From assembly GCF_013155545.1 (NCBI RefSeq), contig NZ_JABJVV010000016.1, positions 1 to 64,000 on the forward strand: 64,000 bases of DNA. The letters run 5' to 3'. This stretch comes from Caenimonas soli. GTDB lineage: Bacteria; Pseudomonadota; Gammaproteobacteria; Burkholderiales; Burkholderiaceae_C. How positions within the stretch are numbered: position 1 is the stretch's first letter; the number at the start of each line of letters is the position of its first letter. The notes beneath the pieces are model-generated. The model worked only from the letters and a program-made list of their open reading frames with translations, was not told the DNA's origin and ran no database searches. The position numbers and the translations under genes are program-made. This document shows positions 8,757-17,273 of this stretch, piece by piece.

Positions 8757-9311
8757 TCAACGAGCCGGCGCTTCGAGCGGCGGATAGCTAGTGGCGGGCG
8801 GCGGCTCGGCCGATTCCGGCTGCGCGGCCGCGGCGGCCGGGCGGCCCGACGAGAACTGCTTGAGCCTTTCCTCGCTGGCTTCGAGCACGGGCACCTTGGC
8901 ATCCTTGCGCTTGTTGTCCAGCGTGGCCACGAACTCGGCCTCGCTGGGCATCTCGTCGCCTTCGAAGCGCTCCAGCTCGCTGCCCTTGAAGAACACCGCC
9001 AGCTTGCGCGCCTGCGGCGCCACACCCTGGCGTTTGATGGTGAAGACGTAATCCCAGCGGTCCTGGTGAAACACGCTGCTCACCAGCGGCGTGCCCAGGA
9101 TGTCGCGCACCTGCTGGCGGCTCATGCCGGGCTTGAGGGCCTCGACCTGCTCCTTGGACACGAAATTGCCCTGCACGACCTCGACCTTGTACGGCGTGAT
9201 CGAATCGGCCAGGCGGTGCGTGGCATTGTTCACCGTGCCGCAGGCGCCCACGGCCGCGCAGGCGGCCAGCGCCAGGACCAGGCGGGATGCGCGGGAGGGA
9301 GAAGCGGACAT
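8757..9311 (-). CDS. bamE: outer-membrane assembly lipoprotein BamE (SmpA/OmlA)
   Basis: BamE is a lipoprotein of the Bam complex that folds outer-membrane beta-barrels. The 184-residue protein has a signal peptide with two possible lipobox cysteines, LAAC18 and VGAC24; C24 followed by glycine is favoured. The BamE domain follows, with the family motif PGMSRQQVRDILGTP and the WDYVF segment. A proline/alanine-rich tail from about residue 145 is longer than in E. coli. ATG 9311 begins the signal peptide; longer frames upstream run into fur on the opposite strand and are rejected. bamE is divergent from fur. Confidence 0.92.
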   Translation of the reverse strand: MSASPSRASRLVLALAACAAVGACGTVNNATHRLADSITPYKVEVVQGNFVSKEQVEALKPGMSRQQVRDILGTPLVSSVFHQDRWDYVFTIKRQGVAPQARKLAVFFKGSELERFEGDEMPSEAEFVATLDNKRKDAKVPVLEASEERLKQFSSGRPAAAAAQPESAEPPPATSYPPLEAPAR

Positions 9312-9383
9312 TGGGAAACCGGGTAGCGATATGATCAAACCATTGTAGCGGCTGCCCCGCCCCGGGGCCCCGCGGGGAAGACC

Positions 9384-9851
9384 ATGGCCAACATCGACGA
9401 ACTCAAGAGCACCGGCCTCAAAGCCACGCTGCCGCGGCTGAAGATCCTGGACGTGTTCCAGAAGGGATCGCAAAGGCACATGACTGCCGAAGACGTGTTC
9501 CGGGTGCTGCTGGAAGAGCGCTCGGACATCGGGCTGGCGACCGTGTATCGGGTCCTCACCCAGTTCGAGCAGGCCGGCATCCTGAGCCGCAGCCATTTCG
9601 AGAGCGGCAAGGCCGTCTACGAACTCAACGAAGGCACCCACCACGACCATATGGTCTGCCTGGATTGCGGAAAGGTCGAGGAGTTCTACGACGCCGAGAT
9701 CGAGAAGCGCCAGCAGGCCGTGGCCAAGGCCAAGGGGTTTTCCATCGCCGATCACGCGCTGAGCCTGTACGCCCATTGCACCAAGAACCCCTGCCCCAAC
9801 CGGCCGGAAGGGCACTCGTTCGTCCACCACCCCGACGGGCACCGGAGTTAG
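9384..9851 (+). CDS. fur: ferric uptake regulator Fur
   Basis: Fur is a dimeric metal-dependent repressor of iron-uptake genes. The 155-residue product has the N-terminal winged helix (10-80, ending [18 protein letters not shown]), the metal-site segment HHDHMVC (86-92) and the zinc cysteines C92-x2-C95, with C132/C137 near the end. The final residues are histidine-rich. bamE-fur divergence is typical. The gene ends shortly before a hairpin repeat that separates it from the convergent hprK. Confidence 0.96.
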   Translation: MANIDELKSTGLKATLPRLKILDVFQKGSQRHMTAEDVFRVLLEERSDIGLATVYRVLTQFEQAGILSRSHFESGKAVYELNEGTHHDHMVCLDCGKVEEFYDAEIEKRQQAVAKAKGFSIADHALSLYAHCTKNPCPNRPEGHSFVHHPDGHRS

Positions 9852-9857
9852 GTTGTC

Positions 9858-9878
9858 ATTGCGGGCTTGACCCGCAAT
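9858..9878. repeat. palindromic repeat ATTGCGGG-CTTGA-CCCGCAAT
   Basis: A perfect inverted repeat with 8-bp arms and a 5-base loop lies between the convergent ends of fur and hprK. It shares its core with the short palindromes at 284-299 and 313-330. It may act as a bidirectional 3' stem-loop, but there is no T-tract, so it is listed as a dispersed repeat. Confidence 0.6.
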
Positions 9879-9890
9879 CCATGACTTCGG

Positions 9891-10841
9891 TCACTTGTCC
9901 TGCTCCATCGCGCGCCGGTGGCGCTCGACGAATTCTTGATAGGTATCCACGCCGCGCAGCTGCAGGATGGTGTTGCGCACCGCGGCTTCCACCAGCACGG
10001 CGATGTTGCGGCCGGCCACCACCTGGATCACGGCCTTGCGCACCGGCACGCCCAGCACGTCCTGGGTCAGCGGTTCATAGGGCAGGCGCTCGTATTCGCG
10101 CTCCAGGGTTTCGCGGCGCACCAGGTGGACGATCAGCTTGAGCCGCATCTTGCGGCGTACCGCCGTCTCGCCGAAGATGCCGCGGATATCCAACAGGCCG
10201 ATGCCGCGCACTTCCAGCAGGTTCTGCAGCAGCTCGGGGCAGCGGCCCTCGATGGTGGTCTGGTTGATGCGGTACAGGTCCACCGCGTCGTCGGCCACCA
10301 GGCCATTGCCGCGCGAGATCAGCTCCAGGCCCAGCTCGCTCTTGCCGAGGCCCGATTCGCCCGTGATCATCACGCCCAGCCCCAGGATGTCCATGAACAC
10401 GCCGTGCATGGAAGTGCGCTCGGCGAAATGCTTGGACAGGTAGGCGCGCAGCACGTCGATGACGAAGGCCGAGGGCTCATGGGTGGCGAACATCGGGATC
10501 TGCGCCCGCTCGCACATCGACAGCAGCGCGTCCGGCGCCACCTGGTTGTCGGTGAGGACCAGCACCGGCGGCTCCAGCGTGACGATGCGGGCAATGCGCC
10601 GGGCACAGTCTTCCGCCGTGGCGTTGGTCAGGTAGGCGATTTCCCGCTCGCCCAGGATCTGGACGCGATAGGGATGGATGTAGTTGAGGTAGCCCACCAG
10701 GTCGGCGCCGGAGCGCGCGGCGCGCACCGCGATCTCGTCGAAGCGGCGCTCGGAAGCCCCTAGGCCGGCTACCCATTCCCACTTGAGCTGCGCCCGATGG
10801 TCTTCGAACAGGACGTCGGCGCTGACGACGGTTGGTTTCAC
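9891..10841 (-). CDS. hprK: HPr kinase/phosphorylase
   Basis: HprK phosphorylates or dephosphorylates a serine on HPr-like phosphocarriers. The product is 316 residues. Walker A is GESGLGKS at 161-168, and the HprK signature runs through [17 protein letters not shown] (about 208-224). The start is a GTG at 10841: it overlaps the ptsN stop as GTGA, and the family N-terminus aligns there. In betaproteobacteria this gene sits with ptsN in a partial PTS that regulates rather than imports sugar. Confidence 0.94.
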   Translation of the reverse strand: MKPTVVSADVLFEDHRAQLKWEWVAGLGASERRFDEIAVRAARSGADLVGYLNYIHPYRVQILGEREIAYLTNATAEDCARRIARIVTLEPPVLVLTDNQVAPDALLSMCERAQIPMFATHEPSAFVIDVLRAYLSKHFAERTSMHGVFMDILGLGVMITGESGLGKSELGLELISRGNGLVADDAVDLYRINQTTIEGRCPELLQNLLEVRGIGLLDIRGIFGETAVRRKMRLKLIVHLVRRETLEREYERLPYEPLTQDVLGVPVRKAVIQVVAGRNIAVLVEAAVRNTILQLRGVDTYQEFVERHRRAMEQDK

Positions 10842-11305
10842 GCGGGTTGCGCGGATTGCCAGGTGGCGATCAGGCGGTGCAGTTCGGCCGCGTCGGTGCT
10901 GGCCTTGATCTTCTCGCGCAGCGGTGCGTCGCTGAGCAGCTCGGCGATCTCGGACAGGATTTCCAGGTGCTTCTGGGTGGCGGCCTCGGGCACCAGCAGG
11001 AAGATCAGCAGGACGACCGGCTGTTCGTCCGGCGCGTCGAAGCCGATCGGCTGGGCCAGCTGAAACAGGGCGGCCATCGGCGCCTTCAGGCCCTTGATGC
11101 GCCCATGGGGAATGGCGACGCCGTGGCCCAGGCCGGTCGAACCCAGGCGTTCGCGGGCGAACAGGCTGTCGGTGATCAGCGCGCGCGACAGGCCGTGGAG
11201 GTTCTCGAAAAGCAGCCCCGCTTCTTCGAAGGCGCGCTTCTTGCTGGTGGCGTCGACGCTCACGAGCACTTGAGCGGCGGGCAGGATGGACGCGAGGCGG
11301 TTCAT
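10838..11305 (-). CDS. ptsN: PTS IIA-like nitrogen regulatory protein
   Basis: This is an EIIA-Ntr domain protein of 155 residues. The phosphorylatable histidine is H67 in [10 protein letters not shown]. Phosphorylation through EI-Ntr and NPr links carbon/nitrogen status to potassium and other regulation. It overlaps hprK by four bases (GTGA), so the two are translationally coupled. Its upstream neighbour hpf is on the same strand, with a 134-bp gap that contains a hairpin. Confidence 0.94.
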   Translation of the reverse strand: MNRLASILPAAQVLVSVDATSKKRAFEEAGLLFENLHGLSRALITDSLFARERLGSTGLGHGVAIPHGRIKGLKAPMAALFQLAQPIGFDAPDEQPVVLLIFLLVPEAATQKHLEILSEIAELLSDAPLREKIKASTDAAELHRLIATWQSAQPA

Positions 11306-11404
11306 GGTAGGGGTTTACGATTATGCACCTTGATGCAGCTTGGACGGGGTACCGCACCAAAACGCCGCCGAGCAGTGTTGCGCCGACACTCCCCAAATGA
11401 CAAA

Positions 11405-11420
11405 GCGCCCCTGGGGGCGC
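11405..11420. terminator. GC hairpin between hpf and ptsN
   Basis: GCGCCCC/GGGGCGC arms with a two-base loop. The T-rich flank (CTTTT) is on the plus strand; only TTTG follows on the minus strand, the direction of hpf and ptsN. It could therefore be a weak terminator or attenuator after hpf. Confidence 0.4.
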
Positions 11421-11439
11421 CTTTTACTATCCGTTCACC

Positions 11440-11769
11440 TTACATCACTCGCTTGGGGGCGTCGTGATGGTGGTCCTGCAGCCGGGTCTTGTGGCGGCCG
11501 ACCTGCCGATCGAGCTTGTCGACCAGCTCATCCAGGGCGGCGTAAAGATCCTCGTGGGAGCTTTCCGCGAACATGTCGTTGCCCTTGACGTGAATCTTGC
11601 ACTCCGCACGCTGTCGTCGTTCCTTTTCCTTTTGCTTTTCCACTGTGAGCAGCACCCTGATGTCGACGACTTGGTCAAAGTGCCGTGTGATCCGATCAAG
11701 CTTGGTGGTCACGTAGTTGCGAAGTGCCGGGGTGACTTCGAGATGGTGACCGCTGATCGTCAAATTCAT
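11440..11769 (-). CDS. hpf: ribosome hibernation-promoting factor (short HPF/YhbH type)
   Basis: This 109-residue protein has the HPF/RaiA fold. It starts [13 protein letters not shown], has the basic helix [12 protein letters not shown], and the segment [20 protein letters not shown]. It binds the 30S subunit and helps make inactive 100S ribosomes in stationary phase. A strong AGGAGGTC ribosome binding site precedes the ATG. hpf-ptsN-hprK is the usual order downstream of rpoN, but rpoN is not upstream here; two small unknown genes and a terminator take that place. Confidence 0.92.
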   Translation of the reverse strand: MNLTISGHHLEVTPALRNYVTTKLDRITRHFDQVVDIRVLLTVEKQKEKERRQRAECKIHVKGNDMFAESSHEDLYAALDELVDKLDRQVGRHKTRLQDHHHDAPKRVM

Positions 11770-11975
11770 GAATGACCTCCTGTTTCACGCTGGGTTGAAA
11801 TGGCCGCCCTGTTGAGCCTGCGGCCGGCGAATTGGATTCTTGGAAGGTCGAATCACTATGCTCGTGTTGACCTTGAAAAGCAACGCATTTCAGTCACGCC
11901 GCCGGCCAAAGTGAAACCCTTTGTCGGGCTGGCTCGCAAGTGCTTGAAAAACCTGGGTTTTCCTCTCGGCAGGAC

Positions 11976-12001
11976 AAAAAAAGCGGCCCCTACGGGGCCG
12001 C
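11976..12001 (-). terminator. rho-independent terminator of the small-gene pair
   Basis: Stem GCGGCCCC/GGGGCCGC with a three-base loop, followed on the minus strand by seven T residues. It lies 26 bp downstream of the stop codon at 12028 and isolates the small genes from hpf. Confidence 0.88.
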
Positions 12002-12027
12002 CTTGCCACCTTCAGTGGCTTCAAGGC

Positions 12028-12198
12028 TCAGCGAGTGCGCCAAGCCATGATCGGGTCGGTGTAGCTGCTCCAGTTACGGGCGCGCGGGTGTGCCTGGGCT
12101 CCGGGCCGCTCGAGGTTGGCGTGCTCCGTGCGCTCGCCCATGGGCTTGTCGCGGGGGGTGTCCGAAAACTTGTTCGGGGTCTTGGATTCCTTGGCCAT
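12028..12198 (-). CDS. small hydrophilic protein of unknown function (56 aa)
   Basis: The product starts MAKESKTPNKFSDTPRDK and ends DPIMAWRTR. It is polar, rich in charged residues, P and T, and has no signal peptide, membrane segment or cysteine, so it is probably cytoplasmic. ATG 12198 was chosen over an upstream in-frame start because GGAGCG sits at proper spacing before it. A clear terminator follows the stop. The gene is the second of a tandem pair of small genes 31 bp apart. I do not recognise the family. Confidence 0.65.
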   Translation of the reverse strand: MAKESKTPNKFSDTPRDKPMGERTEHANLERPGAQAHPRARNWSSYTDPIMAWRTR

Positions 12199-12229
12199 AA
12201 ATGCTCGCTCCGTATAGGGGTGCCGGCTG

Positions 12230-12421
12230 TCAGCTTCCGCTGTTGCTTGCGGCAGGTTTCTGGGTGTCCTGCGGGGCGGGCCGCTCGGCATACTTGCTCA
12301 GGAAAGGCCAGGCGTGTCCGGTGCGGCCACGCTTGGCGCTGAAATCCGATCCCTTGGCTTCGCTGTGCTCAGGGCGGTAACTTGTCTTGCTTGCGTTCGG
12401 ATCGTTCGCCAGCTGGATCAT
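12230..12421 (-). CDS. small hydrophilic protein of unknown function (63 aa)
   Basis: The product starts MIQLANDPNASKTSYRPEH and ends with a P/Q/A/S-rich tail. It is polar and basic, without membrane segments. AAGGAGC lies seven bases before the ATG at 12421, which decides the start over a longer open frame. It is probably co-transcribed with the 56-residue gene that follows and shares its terminator. Function unknown. Confidence 0.65.
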   Translation of the reverse strand: MIQLANDPNASKTSYRPEHSEAKGSDFSAKRGRTGHAWPFLSKYAERPAPQDTQKPAASNSGS

Positions 12422-12578
12422 GAAAGCTCCTTGGGGTCCCGGCTTGTGGATGGGCCGGGAAGACAAATCGAATTTAGGGGCCTTGCCTCATCGGGTATGT
12501 CGGACAGGTCGGCCCAGATTTGTAGGACGCGTCCTGCCTCAGCGGTGTGGGCCCGGGCTTGCTCTACCATGGCCGGGC

Positions 12579-13763
12579 ATGAGCCTGACCCGCCCCGCCC
12601 GACCCGTCCACGCTTTGGTGCTGATGGGCGGGGGCGCCCGCACGGCCTACCAGGTGGGCGTGCTGCAGGCCATGGCCTCCATGCTCCGGCTGCAGGCCCC
12701 GCACTCGGCCGCGTTTCCTTTCCAGGTGCTGGTGGGGACCTCGGCCGGAGCGCTCAACGCGGCCTACCTGGCCAGCGCCGCGACGTCGGGATTGCAGGCC
12801 TTCGACCACCTGGGGCAGTTCTGGAGCCGGCTGCGATCGTCCGACGTGTACGAACTGGACGTGCCGCGCTGGGTCCGCTTCAGCCGCCTGGCCACCGCCT
12901 ACAGCCTGTGGCGCAACGCCCGCGGTCGGGGCGCCATCCTCAACAACATGCGGCTGGTCGACACCCTGCATCACGCGGTCTCGCTGCCGGGGATCGAGGA
13001 GGCGCTGCAGGCCAAGGCCATCGACGCCGTGGCGGTGACGGCCTCCAGCTACACCAGCGGCGTGCACTGGACCTTCTGCCATACCGCGCGCGACCGTCCG
13101 CCCGGCGGCTGGAACCGCCCGGGGCGGCGGTCCGAGTTCCAGCCGCTGACCATCGAGCACCTCATGGCCTCCAGCGCCCTGCCCTTCCTGTTCCCGGCGA
13201 CGCCGCTGTGGGTGGACGGGCGGCGCGAATACTTCGGCGACGGCTCGATGCGCCAGGCTTCGCCGCTGTCGCCGGCGGTTCACCTGGGCGCGGACAAGAT
13301 CCTGGTGCTGGGCGCCGGCCAGCCCCAGCGCGCCGGCCTGGTGGGCGGAACCCTGACCCTGGAGCGCGAGCCGACCCTGAGCGGCATCGCCGGCCACGCC
13401 ATGGCCAGCGTATTCCACGACACGCTGCAAGCCGACGTGGAGCAGGCCCAGCGCGTCACCCGTACGCTGCAACAGCTGCCGCGCGAGGTCGCGGGCGTGC
13501 TGCCGTATCGCAGCGTCGATGTGCTTTCCATCCAGCCCACGCAGTCGCTCGATGCCCTGGCCCAGGCCCATGCCCACGAATTGCCGCTCTCGGTGCGGCG
13601 CGCCCTGGGGGGCCTGGGCGCGCTCAAGGGCGGCGGCGGCGCGCTGGCCAGCTACCTGCTGTTCGAGCCGGGCTTCGTGCAGGCCCTGATCGGTCTGGGC
13701 GAGCAGGATGCCTACGCGCGCAAGGAAGAATTGCTGGCTTTCTTCGGTACCGCCACGGCATAA
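12579..13763 (+). CDS. patatin-like phospholipase/lipid acyl hydrolase
   Basis: This 394-residue alpha/beta hydrolase of the patatin family (RssA/YlbK-like) has an oxyanion-hole motif GGGAR at 17-21, the nucleophile S55 in GTSAG (53-57), and the dyad aspartate D221 in FGDGS. The Ser-Asp dyad cleaves acyl esters of lipids; the natural substrate is unknown. ATG 12579 was chosen because the family begins with the HALVLMGGGAR strand right after it. The 64 codons of open frame upstream look non-coding. There is no signal peptide, so it is probably cytoplasmic. Confidence 0.85.
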   Translation: MSLTRPARPVHALVLMGGGARTAYQVGVLQAMASMLRLQAPHSAAFPFQVLVGTSAGALNAAYLASAATSGLQAFDHLGQFWSRLRSSDVYELDVPRWVRFSRLATAYSLWRNARGRGAILNNMRLVDTLHHAVSLPGIEEALQAKAIDAVAVTASSYTSGVHWTFCHTARDRPPGGWNRPGRRSEFQPLTIEHLMASSALPFLFPATPLWVDGRREYFGDGSMRQASPLSPAVHLGADKILVLGAGQPQRAGLVGGTLTLEREPTLSGIAGHAMASVFHDTLQADVEQAQRVTRTLQQLPREVAGVLPYRSVDVLSIQPTQSLDALAQAHAHELPLSVRRALGGLGALKGGGGALASYLLFEPGFVQALIGLGEQDAYARKEELLAFFGTATA

Positions 13764-13782
13764 TCGCGCGGTCGCAATAGCT

Positions 13783-13847
13783 GGAGAGCGCTCCTTGGAA
13801 ACCTACCCTAGTCGGTAGCTTTCAACGCCCGGACTCGGGGTTGAAAG
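13783..13847 (+). promoter_or_regulatory. corA leader with three consecutive hairpins
   Basis: The 129-bp gap before corA contains three stem-loops in a row: GGAG/CTCC (13783-13794), CTACC/GGTAG (13803-13818), and a long one, CTTTCAAC/GTTGAAAG with inner CCCG/CGGG (13819-13847). No T-tract follows the last stem, so it is not a simple terminator of the upstream gene. A structured 5' leader that controls corA, for instance by sensing a metal ion, is possible. I could not match it to a known riboswitch class. Confidence 0.45.
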
Positions 13848-13892
13848 CATCACCTGCCACAACGCCGAATCGAATAGTCACGGGAGTGAGCC

Positions 13893-14882
13893 ATGCTCAA
13901 CATCTTCACGCTCGCCAATGGGCGCCTCTTCCAGGAAGAGATCGAATCGCTGGAGGAGCTCTCCAAGTTCCAGCCTATCTGGGTCGACCTCGAGTCCCCC
14001 ACCATCGAAGAAAAGCGCTGGGTCAAGCAGTACTTCGGCCTGTCCATCCCCGAAGACGCGATGGACGAGGACATCGAGGAATCGGCGCGCTTCTACGAGG
14101 AAGACAACGGCGAGCTGCACATCCGCAGCGACTTCCTGATCGCCGACGACGAGGAGCCGCGCACGGTGCGCGTGGCCTTCATCCTGAACCTGGTGAACGA
14201 CGCGCTCAAGAGCAAGGGCGTGCTGTTCTCCATCCACGACGAGGACGTGCCGGTGTTCCGGCTGCTTCGCTTGCGCGCGCGCCGGGCGCCCGGCCTGATC
14301 GAGGACGCGAAGGAAGTGCTGCTCAAGCTGTTCGACGCCGATGCCGAGTACTCGGCCGATACGCTGGAAGGCATCTACGACGAGCTGGAGAAAGTCAGCA
14401 AGCAGGTGCTGGCCGGCGAAGTGACGGACACCCTGGCCGGTGAAGTGCTGGGCGCGATCGCCCGCCAGGAAGACTTGAACGGCCGCATCCGCCGCAACGT
14501 CATGGACACCCGCCGGGCCGTGAGCTTCATGATGCGCAGCCGCATGCTCAACGCCGGGCAGTTCGAGGAAGCCCGGCAGATCCTGCGCGACATCGAATCG
14601 CTGGACAACCACACGGCCTTCCTCTTCGACAAGATCAACTTCCTGATGGACGCCACGGTCGGCTTCATCAACATCAACCAGAACAAGATCATCAAGATCT
14701 TCTCGGTGGCCAGCGTGGCGCTGCTGCCGCCGACCTTGATCGCCAGCCTTTACGGCATGAACCTGAAGTTTCCGGAGCTCGAGCTGATGGGCCCCGGCGC
14801 TTACCCCTATGTGCTGACGATGATGGTGGCCAGCGCCCTGGTGCCGATGTGGTACTTCAGGAAGCGCGGCTGGCTGAGGTAG
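13893..14882 (+). CDS. corA: CorA-family magnesium/cobalt transporter
   Basis: This is a 329-residue pentameric inner-membrane channel subunit for Mg2+ (or related divalent ions). It has a long acidic cytoplasmic N-terminal domain, then two C-terminal transmembrane helices (about 268-287 and 300-320) with the selectivity motif YGMN (GMN at 288-290) between them. The basic end is FRKRGWLR. A GGGAG ribosome binding site precedes ATG 13893. The last 26 bp overlap the 3' end of the convergent nucleosidase gene. Confidence 0.93.
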   Translation: MLNIFTLANGRLFQEEIESLEELSKFQPIWVDLESPTIEEKRWVKQYFGLSIPEDAMDEDIEESARFYEEDNGELHIRSDFLIADDEEPRTVRVAFILNLVNDALKSKGVLFSIHDEDVPVFRLLRLRARRAPGLIEDAKEVLLKLFDADAEYSADTLEGIYDELEKVSKQVLAGEVTDTLAGEVLGAIARQEDLNGRIRRNVMDTRRAVSFMMRSRMLNAGQFEEARQILRDIESLDNHTAFLFDKINFLMDATVGFININQNKIIKIFSVASVALLPPTLIASLYGMNLKFPELELMGPGAYPYVLTMMVASALVPMWYFRKRGWLR

Positions 14883-15573
14883 GCGCCAGCAAGGCCGCCA
14901 CGATCGCGGCCGAATAGCGGCTGGCGACCTCCTGGATGAAGCGCGTGAAATCTCCGTGGGCCGCGTCGTCGGCGCGGTCGGAGATCGTGCGCACCGCGGC
15001 GAACGGCAAGCCGTAGTCGTGGCAGACCTGGGCGATCGCCGCGCCCTCCATCTCGACCGCGAGCGCCTCGGGCAGTGCCAATTGCAGCGCACGGCTTTCC
15101 GCCGTGGTGGCGACGAAGCGGTCGCCGCTGATCACCAGGCCGCGGTGCAGGGTGACGCCGGGCAGGGCCTCCTTGGCCGCAGCCGCGAGCTGGGCCGACA
15201 GTTGGGGGTCGGTGGCGAAGCGGCTTTGGCCATAGAGGGGCACTTCGTATCTGGGGAAGATCGGCGAGGCGTCCAGGTCGTGCTGCAGGAAGCTGTCGGC
15301 GACCACGATATCGCCCACCTTGACGCCGGGGCCCAGGCCGCCGGCCACGCCGGTGAAGACGATGCGCTCGACCCCAAAGCGCTCGACGAGCACCGTGGCC
15401 GTGGTCGCAGCCGCCACCTTGCCGATACGCGACAGCACGGCCACCACTTCCCGGCCATGCAGGTGGCCGCGCCAGAACTCACGTCCGGCGACGACTTCCT
15501 TGTGCTCATCAGGCATCAGCGCGAGGACTGCGGCCAGTTCCTCGTGCATGGCGCTGACGACGGCAATGGTCAT
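14857..15573 (-). CDS. mtnN: 5'-methylthioadenosine/S-adenosylhomocysteine nucleosidase
   Basis: MtnN hydrolyses the N-glycosidic bond of methylthioadenosine and S-adenosylhomocysteine, recycling methionine and adenine and relieving methylase inhibition. The 238-residue protein begins MTIAVVSAMHEE with the catalytic-acid region at E12. It has the ribose-binding AVEMEGAAIAQV segment and ISDRAD with the catalytic aspartate. ATG 15573 fits the family start; a 12-codon upstream extension in the same frame runs into the terminator of dppA. The 3' ends of this gene and corA overlap. Confidence 0.93.
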   Translation of the reverse strand: MTIAVVSAMHEELAAVLALMPDEHKEVVAGREFWRGHLHGREVVAVLSRIGKVAAATTATVLVERFGVERIVFTGVAGGLGPGVKVGDIVVADSFLQHDLDASPIFPRYEVPLYGQSRFATDPQLSAQLAAAAKEALPGVTLHRGLVISGDRFVATTAESRALQLALPEALAVEMEGAAIAQVCHDYGLPFAAVRTISDRADDAAHGDFTRFIQEVASRYSAAIVAALLAPTSASRAS

Positions 15574-15584
15574 GTGCTCCCCAG

Positions 15585-15621
15585 AAAAGAAAAAGCCCCG
15601 GCGCCGCAACAGCGCCAGGGC
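15585..15621 (-). terminator. rho-independent terminator after dppA
   Basis: Stem of 10 bp (15595-15604 with 15612-15621, one G-T pair) followed on the minus strand by TTTTTCTTTTCT. It sits 21 bp past the dppA stop and ends the dpp operon before mtnN. Confidence 0.85.
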
Positions 15622-15641
15622 CGAGGATAAGCGAGGCCCGC

Positions 15642-17243
15642 CTATTCCTTGATGTCGACGCCGTAGAAGTTGTGGCGGCCGAACGGGCTGAGCTTGAAGT
15701 CGACCACTTCCTTGCGCACCGGCTTGAGCTGCACGGCGTGGGCGATGGTGAACCAGGGCGCCTGGGCCTTGAAGATCACCTGGGCCTGCTTGTACAGCGC
15801 GTCACGGTCCGCCGGCTTGGAAACCGTCTTGGCCTTGAGCACCAGGTCCTCGAACGGCTGGAAGCAGAACTTCGCGACGTTGGAGCCGTTGCCCTTGGTC
15901 GATTCGCAGCCCAGCAGCGTGTAGAGGAAGTTGTCCGGGTCGCCGTTGTCGCCGGTCCAGCCCAGCATGCCCATCTGGTGTTCGCCGGCCTGCATGCGCT
16001 TGCGGTACTCGCCCCACTCGAAGGTCTTGATCTCCGCCTTCACGCCGATCTTGGCCAGGTCGGCCTGCATCAGTTCGGCGATGCGCTTGGCATTGGGGTT
16101 GTACGGGCGCTGCACCGGCATGGCCCACAGGTCGGTCTCGAAGCCGTTCGGGTGGCCGGCTTCCGCCAGCAGCTTCTTGGCGGCGGCGGGATCGTAGGGA
16201 TCGTCCTTGATCGCGTCGTTGTAGGCCGACATCGAGGGCGGCAGCGGGTTCTTGGCGGCCACGCCGGTGCCCAGGTAAACGCCGTCGATGATGGCCTTCT
16301 TGTTGATCGCCATGTTGATGGCCTTGCGCACGCGCGCGTCGTCGAACGGCTTCTTCTGCGTGTTGTAGGCCAGGTAGCCGACGTTCAGGCCGGGCTGCTC
16401 CAGCACTCGCACGTTCGGGTCCTTGCGGATCGCTTCCAGGTCGGCCGGGTTCGGATACGGCATGACGTGGCACTCGCCTTTTTGCAGCTTGGCCCAGCGC
16501 ACCGATGCATCGGGCGTGATGGCGTACACCAGGTCGTCGATCTTGGCCTTGCCACCCCAGTACTGAGGGAACGCCTTGTAGCGGACCACGGCGTCTTTCT
16601 GGTACTGCACCAGGTAGAAAGGGCCGGTGCCGATGGGCTCCTGGTCGATCTTCTCGGGCGTGCCGGCCTTGAGCATGGCGTCGGCGTATTCCTTGGACTG
16701 CACGGCCGCATAGGGCATGGCCAGGTTCGAGAGGAACGGGGCTTCGGGCTTGTCCAGGGTGATGCGCACCGTGTAGTCGTCCACCTTCTCCACGGCCTTC
16801 AGGAGCTTGGGCATGCCCATGTCGTTGAAGTACGAGTGGTTGGTGCTGGTGACCTTGTAGTACGGGTTGTCTTCCTTCCACTGGCGCTCGAAGCCGAAGA
16901 CGATGTCGTCGGCATTGACATCGCGGGTCGGCTTGAAGGCGCGGTGGCTGTGCCACTTGACGCCTTTGCGCAGATAGAAGGTGTAGGTCTTGCCGTCCGG
17001 CGCGATCTCCCAGCGCTCTGCCAGGCCGGGCACGACCTTCGTGCCGCCGCGCTCGAACTCGACGATGCGGTTGTAGATGGGCTCGTTGCCGTCGAAGGAG
17101 GTGCCGGTGGTGTTGACGCCGGGGTAGAAGTTTTCGGGGCTACCTTCGGAGCAGAACACCAGCGTCTTGGCGCCGGCGCCCGCGGCGGCCGCCAGCGCCA
17201 GCGCGGTGATCGCAAAGTGCTTGCGATATTTGGAAAGGTTCAT
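15642..17243 (-). CDS. dppA: dipeptide ABC transporter, periplasmic binding protein
   Basis: This is a 533-residue family 5 extracellular solute-binding protein. The signal peptide MNLSKYRKHFAITALALAAA ends near GAGA-KTLVFCSEG. The mature part has family features such as SPENFYPGVNTTGTSFDGN, YTFYLRKGVKWH and the FDDARVRKAINMAINKK segment. It captures di/oligopeptides in the periplasm for DppBCDF. ATG 17243 has GAAGGAG seven bases upstream; an earlier in-frame ATG overlaps that site and is rejected. It is last in the operon, 30 bp after dppF, and followed by a terminator. Confidence 0.93.
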   Translation of the reverse strand: MNLSKYRKHFAITALALAAAAGAGAKTLVFCSEGSPENFYPGVNTTGTSFDGNEPIYNRIVEFERGGTKVVPGLAERWEIAPDGKTYTFYLRKGVKWHSHRAFKPTRDVNADDIVFGFERQWKEDNPYYKVTSTNHSYFNDMGMPKLLKAVEKVDDYTVRITLDKPEAPFLSNLAMPYAAVQSKEYADAMLKAGTPEKIDQEPIGTGPFYLVQYQKDAVVRYKAFPQYWGGKAKIDDLVYAITPDASVRWAKLQKGECHVMPYPNPADLEAIRKDPNVRVLEQPGLNVGYLAYNTQKKPFDDARVRKAINMAINKKAIIDGVYLGTGVAAKNPLPPSMSAYNDAIKDDPYDPAAAKKLLAEAGHPNGFETDLWAMPVQRPYNPNAKRIAELMQADLAKIGVKAEIKTFEWGEYRKRMQAGEHQMGMLGWTGDNGDPDNFLYTLLGCESTKGNGSNVAKFCFQPFEDLVLKAKTVSKPADRDALYKQAQVIFKAQAPWFTIAHAVQLKPVRKEVVDFKLSPFGRHNFYGVDIKE

Positions 17244-17273
17244 GCGAGACTCCTTCAAAAAGTGGGTTCGGCC

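Noticed and set aside
9312..9383. Fur box in the bamE-fur intergenic region
   Set aside because: No convincing 19-bp inverted repeat of the GATAATGATwATCATTATC type was seen; only scattered AT-rich bases.
11800..12342. Plus-strand open frame over the hpf upstream region and the small genes
   Set aside because: It runs through a strong minus-strand terminator and both small genes; no ribosome binding site or recognisable product.
12387..12578. N-terminal extension of the patatin-like protein
   Set aside because: It overlaps the small minus-strand gene, contains no signal peptide or family similarity, and the patatin fold begins right after ATG 12579.
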